From assembly GCA_020342025.1 (NCBI GenBank), contig CP070840.1, forward strand, positions 3,003,961-3,040,194: a stretch of 36,234 nt of DNA, given 5' to 3'. Each line of letters opens with the position of its first letter. Position 1 is the stretch's first letter. Both the position numbers and the translations under genes were made by a program. Below are positions 1 to 6,741 of the stretch, piece by piece. This DNA is from Deltaproteobacteria bacterium (GTDB taxonomy: Bacteria; Desulfobacterota; DSM-4660; Desulfatiglandales; HGW-15). Under the pieces are notes generated by a model. The model worked only from the letters and a program-made list of their open reading frames with translations. It had not been told where the DNA came from and did no database searches.

Positions 1-163
1 CCTCCGGTGAGCAGTGGTCAAAATGCTCGTGAGTAATCAGAATGAGATCCGCCTTAGGGCCAGAGGAAATCTGGTAGGGATCGATGTAGATGGTCTTTGC
101 GGCCTCAATCCGGAAACTATCATGTCCTAACCAAAAGATCTTTTTAGCCAGTTTCTCAATCAT
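1..163 (-). CDS. MBL-fold metallohydrolase, copy A (cut by window edge)
   Basis: Only the first 54 residues lie in the window; the rest runs off the left edge. The start ATG (complement of 161-163) is preceded by AAAGGAGGTGT, a strong ribosome binding site. The visible part is nearly identical to residues 1-54 of the complete copy at 2150-2776 and includes the HEHFDH metal-binding signature of the metallo-beta-lactamase fold. It is the third gene of the left arm of the inverted duplication. Unlike the right arm, it is separated from the cooT-like gene by 129 bases instead of 17, so it may have its own promoter or depend on readthrough. Whether the rest is intact cannot be seen here. Confidence 0.85.
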   Translation of the reverse strand, partial: MIEKLAKKIFWLGHDSFRIEAAKTIYIDPYQISSGPKADLILITHEHFDHCSPE

Positions 164-184
164 GAATGACACCTCCTTTTCAGG

Positions 185-223
185 AAAATCCGAAGCACGA
201 AATTCGAATTTCGTATTTGTTTA
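185..223. repeat. CGAA-rich repeat fragment in the cooT-MBL spacer of copy A
   Basis: This stretch contains ACGAAATTCGAATTTCGTAT, a near-perfect palindrome of the same AAATTCGAA/TTTCGTATTTG vocabulary as the repeats at 6667-6706 and 8719-8886. It lies inside the 112 bases present in copy A and absent from copy B, so it is the likely cause or remnant of that length difference. No coding sequence is seen in 164-292. Confidence 0.6.
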
Positions 224-292
224 GACGCTAAATGGGTTGAGATCCTGTCCAAGCTTGTCTCTCACTAAAAACCAACAATAGTTAGACGTGGG

Positions 293-481
293 TTACATGG
301 GTTCAAGGACGATCTTATGATCTACCAGCGAAAGGGCCTTGATCTTGGCCTTCACCTTCTTCTGCTCCCCGAAAATATTGATCATCTTTATCTGAGTCCC
401 ATCCGATTCAAGAATATCAACACTCTCCAAAAGGAGTTCTTCCTTCCCGTCTTTCAACAAATAGGCTGCTGCTTCACACAT
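293..481 (-). CDS. CooT-family nickel-binding protein, copy A
   Basis: A 62-residue protein starting Met-Cys-Glu. The family feature is a cysteine at position 2 that serves as nickel ligand in the characterised CooT of Rhodospirillum rubrum, where it accompanies carbon monoxide dehydrogenase maturation. The rest fits the family: DG near residue 12, IFGEQKKV near 35-42, a lysine-rich IKA stretch, and a VDHKIVLEP tail. Its start overlaps the DUF3842 stop (ATGTGTGA), so translation is probably coupled. In this copy the upstream ATG seen in copy B is TATAAA, which leaves ATG-TGT as the only start. It differs from copy B at four conservative positions. Which nickel enzyme it serves cannot be told here; no CO dehydrogenase gene is in the window. 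Confidence 0.82.
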   Translation of the reverse strand: MCEAAAYLLKDGKEELLLESVDILESDGTQIKMINIFGEQKKVKAKIKALSLVDHKIVLEPM

Positions 482-890
482 GTTTATACATCTCCTTTAT
501 ATCTTGCACCACCTGATTCACCAGATGGGGTAAGGGCTCACCCGTAGTTCCCACAAGTTTCACCCTCTCCTGTGTGAGGGGAATGAGGATTTTCCTGGCC
601 TCACTGGAACTCACGGCCCGGGCCATCTTGGGCGTCACTTCTCCCATCATGGCATTGGGCATGAGGATCGCTAGTGGCCCAATAATAACGTCCACCCTGG
701 GGCTGGTGTGGACAATAGCATTCTCCCCCGTGGCGCCCTTATTGGCTCCAGCCTTCATCATGCGTGAGGTGGCAATGGAGTTTGTGCCAAGGGCCCATAT
801 CTCCAGCTGTTGGCTGATTGCAGTACGAAGGCCTTTGATAATGGCTGCTCCCATACCGCCGCCCTGCCCGTCCATGACCATAATTATCAT
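474..890 (-). CDS. DUF3842 family protein, copy A
   Basis: A 138-residue protein opening with a beta-strand plus glycine-rich loop, VMDGQGGGMGAAIIKGLR, which is the DUF3842 signature and resembles a nucleotide- or cofactor-binding Rossmann-like loop. Function is unknown. The start at 890 is chosen because copy B has the equivalent ATG as its first in-frame start. A longer reading frame up to 1028 exists here but is not conserved in copy B, which has a stop there. Five residues differ from copy B (I3V, K/R, R/G, N/D, K/E) while many third positions differ, so both are under protein-level selection. It is the first gene of the left arm, followed by the cooT-like gene with an 8-base overlap. Confidence 0.82.
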   Translation of the reverse strand: MIIMVMDGQGGGMGAAIIKGLRTAISQQLEIWALGTNSIATSRMMKAGANKGATGENAIVHTSPRVDVIIGPLAILMPNAMMGEVTPKMARAVSSSEARKILIPLTQERVKLVGTTGEPLPHLVNQVVQDIKEMYKHV

Positions 891-1025
891 CGTTTCCCCG
901 CAAAGACCTGGGACTTGGCCCCCCGCAGATCGTTGGAATCCATTCTGTAACAAAAGTGAGCACCATCCATGGTGGACCTGAGTTTCCACTGACGGCCCAA
1001 TGGCCTTAAGCACTCTCGCAATGAG

Positions 1026-1054
1026 CAATCATATAGACAATCTATATCATATTG
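1026..1054. promoter_or_regulatory. Conserved imperfect palindrome upstream of DUF3842 copy A
   Basis: Read on the minus strand, the core is ATATAGA-TTG-TCTATAT, two perfect 7-base arms around three bases, with partial pairing further out and two direct ATATGAT copies. The 29 bases are identical in both arms of the duplication although the flanks differ. It sits about 135 bases upstream of the DUF3842 start. Either an operator or the stem of a leader RNA would fit. No regulator is assigned. Confidence 0.4.
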
Positions 1055-1168
1055 CGCCTGTGAATAGCTAGCCATGTACCATAAGTTTCAACACATAAAG
1101 ATGGTATCTCCGGATCCACGGTGTGATGGCCCATTTCTTCAAGACGATATCTAAGGGGTCCGGGGGAA

Positions 1169-1266
1169 GTGGTCTGATCCTTGAGGGTTTAAGAGGACTC
1201 TGTCTAGGTGGGGACGATACATTCTGCCAGGGGTTACCGGGCGTAAACCCTCAAGGATCAGACCAC
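1169..1266. repeat. 23-bp perfect inverted repeat at the centre of the duplication
   Basis: The arms 1169-1191 and 1244-1266 are exact reverse complements (GTGGTCTGATCCTTGAGGGT... on the left) around 52 unpaired bases. The arms lie at the axis of the 1.1-kb inverted duplication. They are not followed by a T-run, so a terminator is unlikely. The region 1079-1277 holds no convincing gene and must contain the promoters for both diverging clusters, although no clear -35/-10 pair was recognised. Confidence 0.85.
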
Positions 1267-1370
1267 GGCCATGCTCAGTGGAATTCTTTTTGAGATATCG
1301 TCTTTCAGGAACAGGCCATCACTCATTACGACAGGGATATATGATGCGGCGCACTAGCTATCCACAGGCG

Positions 1371-1399
1371 CAATATGATATAGATTGTCTATATGATTG
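1371..1399. promoter_or_regulatory. Conserved imperfect palindrome upstream of DUF3842 copy B
   Basis: The 29 bases are identical to the complement of 1026-1054 and carry the same ATATAGA-TTG-TCTATAT core. They lie about 135 bases upstream of the DUF3842 start at 1535. About 85 bases around the element show only three differences between arms, while the next 85 bases toward the gene show many more. That block conservation points to a regulatory or RNA role, although a short peptide in this stretch is not excluded. Confidence 0.4.
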
Positions 1400-1534
1400 C
1401 TCATTGCGAGAGTGCCTAAGGCCATGGGGCCGTCAGTGGAAACTTAGGTGGGCCATGGAGGGTCCTGACTTTGGTTACAGAATTCATTCCAACGATCTGC
1501 AGGGGCCGAAATCCCAAGTCTTTGTGGGGAAACG

Positions 1535-1951
1535 ATGATAGTCATGGTCATGGATGGGCAGGGTGGCGGTATGGGGGCAGCCATTATCAAGGGCCTTCGC
1601 ACGGCAATTAGCCAACAACTGGAGATATGGGCCCTTGGCACAAACTCCATTGCCACCTCACGCATGATGAAGGCTGGAGCCAATAAGGGCGCCACCGGCG
1701 AGAATGCCATTGTGCACACCAGCCCCAGGGTGGACGTCATCATTGGGCCACTAGCGATCCTCATGCCCAATGCCATGATGGGGGAAGTGACGCCCAGGAT
1801 GGCTGGGGCCGTGAGTTCCAGTGAGGCCAGGAAAATCCTCATTCCCCTAACACAGGAGAGGGTGAAACTTGTGGGTACCACGGGTGAGCCCCTACCCCAT
1901 CTGGTGGATCAGGTGGTGCAAGACATAAAGGAGATGTATGAACATGTGTGA
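1535..1951 (+). CDS. DUF3842 family protein, copy B
   Basis: The right-arm copy of the DUF3842 gene, 138 residues, with the same glycine-rich DGQGGGMG loop at residues 7-14 and a conserved TSPRVDVIIGPLAILMPNAM segment in the middle. It is complete, and its stop TGA lies inside the cooT-like start (ATGTGTGA). The start ATG is preceded by GGGGAAACG, a mediocre ribosome binding site. The family is uncharacterised. Its fixed association here with a nickel-binding CooT homologue and an MBL hydrolase, kept in two copies, suggests a shared pathway with them, which is inference from context only. Confidence 0.85.
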   Translation: MIVMVMDGQGGGMGAAIIKGLRTAISQQLEIWALGTNSIATSRMMKAGANKGATGENAIVHTSPRVDVIIGPLAILMPNAMMGEVTPRMAGAVSSSEARKILIPLTQERVKLVGTTGEPLPHLVDQVVQDIKEMYEHV

Positions 1952-2132
1952 AGCCGCAGCCTATTTGTTGAAAGACGGGAAGGAAGAACTCCTTTTGGAG
2001 AGTGTTGATCTTCTCGAATCGGACGGGACCCAGATAAAGATGATCAATATCTTCGGGGAGCAGAAGAGGGTGAAGGCCAGGATCAAGGCCCTCTCACTGG
2101 TGGATCATAAGATCGTCCTTGAACCTTTATAG
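1944..2132 (+). CDS. CooT-family nickel-binding protein, copy B
   Basis: A 62-residue protein if started at ATG-TGT-GAA (1944), which keeps the family cysteine at position 2. An ATG two codons earlier (1938) would add Met-Asn and move the cysteine to position 4. The earlier ATG is absent in copy A, so 1944 is preferred. AAAGGAG at 1927-1933 serves as ribosome binding site for either start. The sequence shows IFGEQKRVKARIK and a VDHKIVLEPL tail typical of CooT. It overlaps DUF3842 by 8 bases and is followed by the MBL gene after 17 bases, so the three form one operon in this arm. A nickel-binding role is inferred from the family. Confidence 0.84.
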   Translation: MCEAAAYLLKDGKEELLLESVDLLESDGTQIKMINIFGEQKRVKARIKALSLVDHKIVLEPL

Positions 2133-2149
2133 TAAAGGAGGTGTAATTC

Positions 2150-2776
2150 ATGATTCAGGAACTGGCTGAAAAGATCTTTTGGTTAGGACATGATAGTTTC
2201 CGGATTGAGGCCGCAAAGACCATCTACATCGATCCCTACCAGATTTCCTCTGGCCCTAAGGCGGATCTTATTCTGATTACTCACGAGCATTTTGACCATT
2301 GCTCGCCGGAGGATGTGTCCAAGATTCAGCAATCAGAAACGGTCATCGTTACAGAAAAAGACTCTGCAAAGAAACTCTCAGGAGATGTGAGGGTCATTGC
2401 GCCTGGTGAATCTGTTAAGTTGGATGACGTAAAGGTGGAGGCGGTACCTTCTTACAACACGGACAAGGACTTCCACCCCAAGAAAAACGCGTGGCTCGGT
2501 TTCATTGTGGAAGTGGGAGGGGTCCGGATTTATCATGCGGGGGATGCAGATTTTATCCCTGAGATGAAGGACTTCAACGTGGATATAGCCCTTTTGCCTG
2601 TCTCCGGCACCTATGTGATGACGGCGGATCAGGCCGTTGAAGCGGCTTTGGCCATCCAACCAGAACTGGCCATACCCATGCACTACGGGGCAATCGTGGG
2701 TGATGAGGGGGATGCCCTCAACTTCAAAAAGGCCTTGGAAGGAAAGGTCGAGGTGCTCATTCTACCAAAGTCTTAA
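2150..2776 (+). CDS. MBL-fold metal-dependent hydrolase, copy B
   Basis: A complete 208-residue metallo-beta-lactamase-fold protein of the short UlaG/YtkL-like, single-domain kind. Metal ligands are visible: H45, H47, D49, H50 in HEHFDH, the histidine and aspartate of YHAGDAD near residue 130, and a late histidine in PMHYG near 179. The substrate is unknown; relatives include lactonases and phosphodiesterases, so a precise reaction should not be assumed. AAAGGAGG precedes the ATG. It is the last gene of the right-arm operon, and its 3' end overlaps the convergent glycosyltransferase gene by 15 bases. Confidence 0.9.
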   Translation: MIQELAEKIFWLGHDSFRIEAAKTIYIDPYQISSGPKADLILITHEHFDHCSPEDVSKIQQSETVIVTEKDSAKKLSGDVRVIAPGESVKLDDVKVEAVPSYNTDKDFHPKKNAWLGFIVEVGGVRIYHAGDADFIPEMKDFNVDIALLPVSGTYVMTADQAVEAALAIQPELAIPMHYGAIVGDEGDALNFKKALEGKVEVLILPKS

Positions 2777-3640
2777 GATGGAGGCAGAAAAAAACCAAGG
2801 GCTCTTGGACAGCTCCTGTTTCAGATCTTCTGGGAGTCTGAGATAATATTCTCCTTCCTCCTTTCTTCCCCTTCTCAAGCATCCGCTTCCATAGATCTGA
2901 CATTTGATGGTCAGCTCTCGAAGCGTCGCCTGAAGCTGGGCGTCAGTGAGCTGTCCCCCTCTGAGAAGTTTGACGAGTGCCTTTATCCGAAACAGGTCCA
3001 AACCCTTAACATTTGAAGACAACTGATCCGGATACCCTCCCTCTTTGACCACCAAGTGCCTGGGGATCAGGTGGATGGGATATCGGCAGGAGATTCTCAG
3101 CCACAAATCATAATCTTCACCGGCTGGAAGATCTTCATCAAAAAGACCCACCTCATCCAGGAGCGATCGCTTCAGCACGACGGCAGAAGGGCTTACCAGA
3201 CAGAGCTTCAGAGAGGGAAGGAATATATCCCCTGAAGGTTTTAGATGCCGCTTTCCCGGATTAACGCGAATCCCTTTCCTTATCCAAATCTCTTCTGTCT
3301 GGCATGCAACAGTCTCTGGATTTCGTTTGAAAAAGGCCATTTGGGTGGATAATTTCTTTGGTAGCCAGTAATCATCCGAATCGAGGAAGGCGATAAAGGG
3401 AAATCGAGAGGCCTTTATCCCTCTGTTCCTGGCGGCAGAGACACCCCTGTTGTCTCGATGCCTAATATATTCTATATGGCCCATGAGAGGATTTAGGCAC
3501 TCTGCGGTCCCGTCATCGGATCCATCATCCACAACAATCACTTCAGAATCGGTGAACGTCTGATATAGGACAGAAGAGATGGCCCGAAGCAGCTTTCGAG
3601 CCCTGTTGTATGTGGGAATGATGACACTAACCGCGGTCAT
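2762..3640 (-). CDS. Family 2 glycosyltransferase
   Basis: A 292-residue GT-A fold glycosyltransferase with VSVIIPTYNRA at the N terminus, the VVDDGSDDGT nucleotide-sugar loop near residues 37-46, GVSAARNRG, and the metal-binding FLDSDDYW (DXD-like) near 90. A later AGEDYDLWLR element resembles the catalytic ED motif of GT2 enzymes. No membrane segment is evident, so it probably works at the cytoplasmic face on a lipid or polysaccharide acceptor. Its ATG overlaps the stop of the upstream ispH-ubiA gene (ATGA, 3637-3640), so the two are translationally coupled. Pairing with a UbiA-type prenyltransferase would fit a lipid-linked glycan or modified isoprenoid product, but that is inference. Confidence 0.88.
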   Translation of the reverse strand: MTAVSVIIPTYNRARKLLRAISSVLYQTFTDSEVIVVDDGSDDGTAECLNPLMGHIEYIRHRDNRGVSAARNRGIKASRFPFIAFLDSDDYWLPKKLSTQMAFFKRNPETVACQTEEIWIRKGIRVNPGKRHLKPSGDIFLPSLKLCLVSPSAVVLKRSLLDEVGLFDEDLPAGEDYDLWLRISCRYPIHLIPRHLVVKEGGYPDQLSSNVKGLDLFRIKALVKLLRGGQLTDAQLQATLRELTIKCQIYGSGCLRRGRKEEGEYYLRLPEDLKQELSKSPWFFSASILRLW

Positions 3641-5370
3641 GAGAAGCCCTGCCAGATGAGCGCCAAAAGGCCTGCAAGAAAGAAATTTCCTTCTACCATG
3701 GCCTCAAGGCGAATACCGGGATAGAGCCACCGCTTTTGATAGAGGAGGAGGCAGAGAGTCAAGGAGAGAAAAACGGGTAGAAGGAGGTATGAAAAGGGAC
3801 CGACCAGCCCGGTGAGGGCGGCGGAGGCAAGGATCAGGGCACCAAATAGAATAATCCACTTGAGAAGAATCAGGGTCCTTTTCTCTCCCAGGACGATAGG
3901 AAGTGTTTCCGCACCAACGATCAGGTCTCCTTGGACCTGAAAGATATCAAAGAGGGCCGATCTCACGTAAACCATTGAAAATACAACCAAAAAAGACACA
4001 ATGGCTGCGGGCCACGCCATGGAAGAGGGCTCCAGCAGAGGCAGTAAACTGATGAGCACGCCCCAGGCCAAGGCCACGGAAAGGGTTTTGGAGCCTGGGA
4101 TGTCCTTGATTTTGGAATACCGCCACAGATGCCTCAGGCTAATAGGGATGATCGGGATGCTGTATATTATGCCCAGAATGCTCAGTCCCGCAATGGCAAA
4201 GAAGACCATGGTACCCAGATAGTAGGAAAGAACCAACGCGCCAATCATAGAGAAAACGCCGGAGAGGATCAAAAAGACTCTGTGCCTCCTGTAAAAACTT
4301 GCCCGCTCTGGGTCATTGTATGTGCTGGCGCCCTTATCCAAAAAACGATTTAACACATGCATAGCGTAGATATACAACAAGGCAAGGCAAGGATGAATGA
4401 GGTCGGGCGTTCTACCTGACAGGATTGCGGCGGTATAGGCAAGGGCAAAGCCTCCAACGGCCACCAAAAGATTACTGAGCAACATGAACTTGAAGACCAC
4501 TTTAATCCATCGGCCAAAAAAGGTTTCCCCGCCACTTTGGATCGCCTCTATCTCCTTGACCACGTTCTTAATCATCCAGTTGGGTGTGGAGGCACCCGCC
4601 GTCACACCAATGACCTCCATGCTGGAAAGCCTCTCCTTGTCCAGGTCCTTTTCTGTCTCCACATGAAAGGTGGGCAGACCCGCCTCTTCAGATATCTGGA
4701 CAAGGCGTTTCGTGTTTCCACTGTGGTATCCACCCACGACGACAACGGCATCCACCTGACCTACAAAAGACCGAATCTCATCCTGTCGATCGATTGTGGC
4801 ATCGCAAATGGTGTCAAACGTGAGGGCATCCGGAAACCGCTCCGTAATGGCTCCTACAATTTCTCTATACTTCTCCTCGTCCTGTGTGGTCTGGGCAACG
4901 AGGAACACTTTCTCCGTATCAGGAATTTTTGACACCTCATCCAGAGTATTGATCACGTGCGCGCGACCATTGCCATAGCCCAACAGGCCGATCACCTCTG
5001 GATGATCCCTGTCCCCTACAATAATTGCTGTATATCCCTTCTTGGTGTGGTAGCGAATGATGGATTGGACCCGAGCCACTCTAGGACACGTGGCATCGAT
5101 AAGTCGGAGGCCCGATTCCCTTAACGCCTTCCTCTGATCAGGAGGAATACCGTGGGCCCTGATGACCAGGGTCCCCTCCTTGAATTCATCAATATCCTTG
5201 ATTGATGTGACGCCTTTGGATTCAAGAAGTTCCATCACCTGTTTGTTGTGAATAAGAGGGCCGAAAGTGGAGATGCAGTCTTCACCTTTGTTGGCTTCTG
5301 TAAGCACCATCTCCATGGCCCGCCGGACCCCCATACAAAATGCCGCTGTTTTAGCTAGCCTGACTTTCAA
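3637..5370 (-). CDS. ispH: IspH-UbiA fusion: HMBPP reductase plus UbiA-type prenyltransferase
   Basis: A 577-residue fusion. Residues 1-275 are 4-hydroxy-3-methylbut-2-enyl diphosphate reductase, the last step of the MEP isoprenoid pathway, giving IPP and DMAPP. The three 4Fe-4S cysteines are present (C12 in FCMGV, C95 in DATCP, C189 in TICDAT), with H41, H73, H123, the catalytic glutamate E125 in HPEV, and the SGN motif at 217-219. Residues about 293-577 are a polytopic membrane domain of the UbiA family, with an N341-R-x-x-D345 variant of the first aspartate-rich motif and D475xxxxxGD482 as the second. The start is TTG, overlapping the dusB stop (TTGA). The N terminus MKVRLAKTAAFCMGV matches standalone IspH, so the rare start is well supported. 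The fusion ties precursor synthesis to a prenyl transfer step. Confidence 0.92.
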   Translation of the reverse strand: MKVRLAKTAAFCMGVRRAMEMVLTEANKGEDCISTFGPLIHNKQVMELLESKGVTSIKDIDEFKEGTLVIRAHGIPPDQRKALRESGLRLIDATCPRVARVQSIIRYHTKKGYTAIIVGDRDHPEVIGLLGYGNGRAHVINTLDEVSKIPDTEKVFLVAQTTQDEEKYREIVGAITERFPDALTFDTICDATIDRQDEIRSFVGQVDAVVVVGGYHSGNTKRLVQISEEAGLPTFHVETEKDLDKERLSSMEVIGVTAGASTPNWMIKNVVKEIEAIQSGGETFFGRWIKVVFKFMLLSNLLVAVGGFALAYTAAILSGRTPDLIHPCLALLYIYAMHVLNRFLDKGASTYNDPERASFYRRHRVFLILSGVFSMIGALVLSYYLGTMVFFAIAGLSILGIIYSIPIIPISLRHLWRYSKIKDIPGSKTLSVALAWGVLISLLPLLEPSSMAWPAAIVSFLVVFSMVYVRSALFDIFQVQGDLIVGAETLPIVLGEKRTLILLKWIILFGALILASAALTGLVGPFSYLLLPVFLSLTLCLLLYQKRWLYPGIRLEAMVEGNFFLAGLLALIWQGFS

Positions 5371-6344
5371 GTCTCTTCGTCCCTCAAAGTAGAAAAATAG
5401 TTATCCATGGTCGTGACCAAGGATTCCAGGTCTTTAATCTGGGTAATGCTTCCTCGGAAGCGGCTACTATGGGGAAGTCCTTTCGTATACCAGAGGAGGA
5501 GTCCCCGCATGGCACGGGCCGCTCTCATTTCACCCATGGCATTGGATAGAAGCTGGTAATGCTCTACGAGAAGTGATCTGCGCTCAGCCAGATCAGGCTT
5601 GGCAACAGGAAGTCCCTTTGCCAAATGCAGGATCTGTTTGAATATCCAGGGATTGCCAATGGCCCCTCTCCCCACCATGACCCCGTCACATCGCGTCTGA
5701 CGCTGCATTTCTAGCGCATGGGACGGTTTGAAGATATCGCCGTTACCCAAAACGGGAATCTTCACGCGGTCTTTGACCTCACCAATCAATCCCCAGTCGG
5801 CACAGACAGTGTAGCTTTGGGTGGCGAAACGCGGATGAACCGTTATGGCGTCCGCGCCACAATCTTCCACCACACGGGCAAGTTGGCAAGCGACGGGCTC
5901 TTCGGGAGACCATCCGGCCCGGATTTTCACGGTTAGTGGAATAGGGCAGACACGTCGTACGGCAGAGACAATCTCTGCAACGCTCCTCGGGTCGCGGAGA
6001 AGAGATGCCCCTGCTCCCGTCTTCACAACCTTTTTGACGGGACACCCCATGTTGATATCCAAAAGGTCAGCGCCAGCATTTATGGCCATCTGGGCGGCCC
6101 TCGCCATAACATCCGGGCTTGATCCGAAGATCTGCACAGCAAGGGGCTTTTCTCTGGGATCACTCCTCATATAGTCGTAGGTCTTTTTTTTACCCAATGC
6201 GAGTCCCATGGCACTGACCATTTCTGTTGTAACCAGTCCCGCACCCAACTTCTTAACCATAAGACGAAAAGGAAGGTTTGTGATCCCCGCCATGGGAGCC
6301 ATAACAAGGCAGTTGTCAAGTTTTAGATGCCCTATGCGTAGCAT
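5367..6344 (-). CDS. dusB: tRNA-dihydrouridine synthase, DusB type
   Basis: A 325-residue FMN-dependent enzyme that reduces uridine to dihydrouridine in tRNA. Visible hallmarks are MAPMAGITNLPFR at the N terminus, EMVSAMG, VQIFGSSPD, the DINMGCPVKKVVKTGAGA active site with the catalytic cysteine, KIRAGW, ITVHPR, GNGDIF and GVMVGRGAIGNPWIF for the flavin phosphate. Length is normal for DusB. It overlaps the downstream ispH-ubiA gene by 4 bases and follows the Smr gene by 29 bases. The shared operon with isoprenoid and glycosyl transfer genes shows no obvious functional link. Confidence 0.95.
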   Translation of the reverse strand: MLRIGHLKLDNCLVMAPMAGITNLPFRLMVKKLGAGLVTTEMVSAMGLALGKKKTYDYMRSDPREKPLAVQIFGSSPDVMARAAQMAINAGADLLDINMGCPVKKVVKTGAGASLLRDPRSVAEIVSAVRRVCPIPLTVKIRAGWSPEEPVACQLARVVEDCGADAITVHPRFATQSYTVCADWGLIGEVKDRVKIPVLGNGDIFKPSHALEMQRQTRCDGVMVGRGAIGNPWIFKQILHLAKGLPVAKPDLAERRSLLVEHYQLLSNAMGEMRAARAMRGLLLWYTKGLPHSSRFRGSITQIKDLESLVTTMDNYFSTLRDEET

Positions 6345-6373
6345 GGAGCCATTGTAGGAGAGTTATGAAAGAA

Positions 6374-6661
6374 TTACAACTCTACCCCTCTTGCCTTGAG
6401 GCGAACAACGGTTGTTCCCCAGCTCGAGGGACCGGTGTCCAACTTGAATTCCAGGACCTGTGGGTGATTTTCTAGGAGGGCATGAACGGTGCGTCGTAGC
6501 ACGCCCTTGCCCTTACCATGGATGATCCTGACTTCGTGAATGTCTGCTTCGAGGCATGCGCTGAGATACTCGTCCACCACAGAGGCCACCTCCTTGGGGT
6601 TGAAAGTGTGGAGGTCGAGGACCCCGTCTATAGGGATATGGATTACGTCATCATCTGGCAT
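6374..6661 (-). CDS. Stand-alone Smr-domain protein
   Basis: A 95-residue protein consisting essentially of one Smr (small MutS-related) domain. The LDLHTF motif at about residues 15-20 and the HGKGKGVLRR motif near 48-57 are the two nuclease-associated signatures. The C-terminal GTTVVRLK strand completes the fold. Family members cleave or bind nucleic acid in recombination control or ribosome rescue; which applies here is unknown. No ribosome binding site is seen because a CGAA-rich repeat begins six bases upstream of the ATG. No alternative upstream start was found. Confidence 0.85.
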   Translation of the reverse strand: MPDDDVIHIPIDGVLDLHTFNPKEVASVVDEYLSACLEADIHEVRIIHGKGKGVLRRTVHALLENHPQVLEFKLDTGPSSWGTTVVRLKARGVEL

Positions 6662-6666
6662 GGCAG

Positions 6667-6706
6667 AAAAAATTCGAAATTCGAGTTTCGGGTTTGTATT
6701 TCGTAT
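6667..6706. repeat. CGAA-rich palindromic repeat fragment
   Basis: The stretch reads AAAATTCGAAATTCGAGTTT... followed by TTTGTATTTCG, the same word set as at 185-223 and 8719-8886. It sits between the unknown gene ending at 6742 and the Smr start at 6661, occupying the place of the Smr ribosome binding site. Confidence 0.55.
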
Positions 6707-6741
6707 ACGGTGGGAAGAATTCCGTTTCTTTAGTATGACGA

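Larger units (their letters stand above)
1..2312. repeat. Large imperfect inverted duplication of a three-gene cluster
   Basis: The complement of positions 1-1072 matches about 1353-2312. Paired positions sum to 2425 across the DUF3842 and cooT-like genes and to 2313 at the MBL start, so the left arm carries 112 extra bases between cooT and MBL. Similarity weakens between about 1073 and 1168, then a perfect 23-bp inverted repeat (sum 2435) flanks a 52-base centre. The arms are not identical. For example, 781-840 against 1585-1644 differs at five positions, all silent in the DUF3842 frame. This pattern fits an old duplication with both copies under protein-level selection better than an assembly or amplification chimera. 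The outer limit of the left arm lies outside the window. Confidence 0.93.

Noticed and set aside
474..1028. Longer start for DUF3842 copy A
   Set aside because: The extension is not open in copy B and adds nothing resembling the family.
1169..1266. Central inverted repeat as a transcription terminator
   Set aside because: The 52-base loop is long and no T-run follows on either strand.
887..1538. Short frames upstream of both DUF3842 copies sharing a YDIDCLYDCSLREC stretch
   Set aside because: Outside the conserved block most differences between the copies change the amino acid in this frame, unlike the true genes. A regulatory or RNA explanation fits better.
1..2312. Inverted duplication as an assembly or amplification chimera
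   Set aside because: The arms differ at many silent positions and by a 112-base insertion, which a simple fold-back artefact would not produce.
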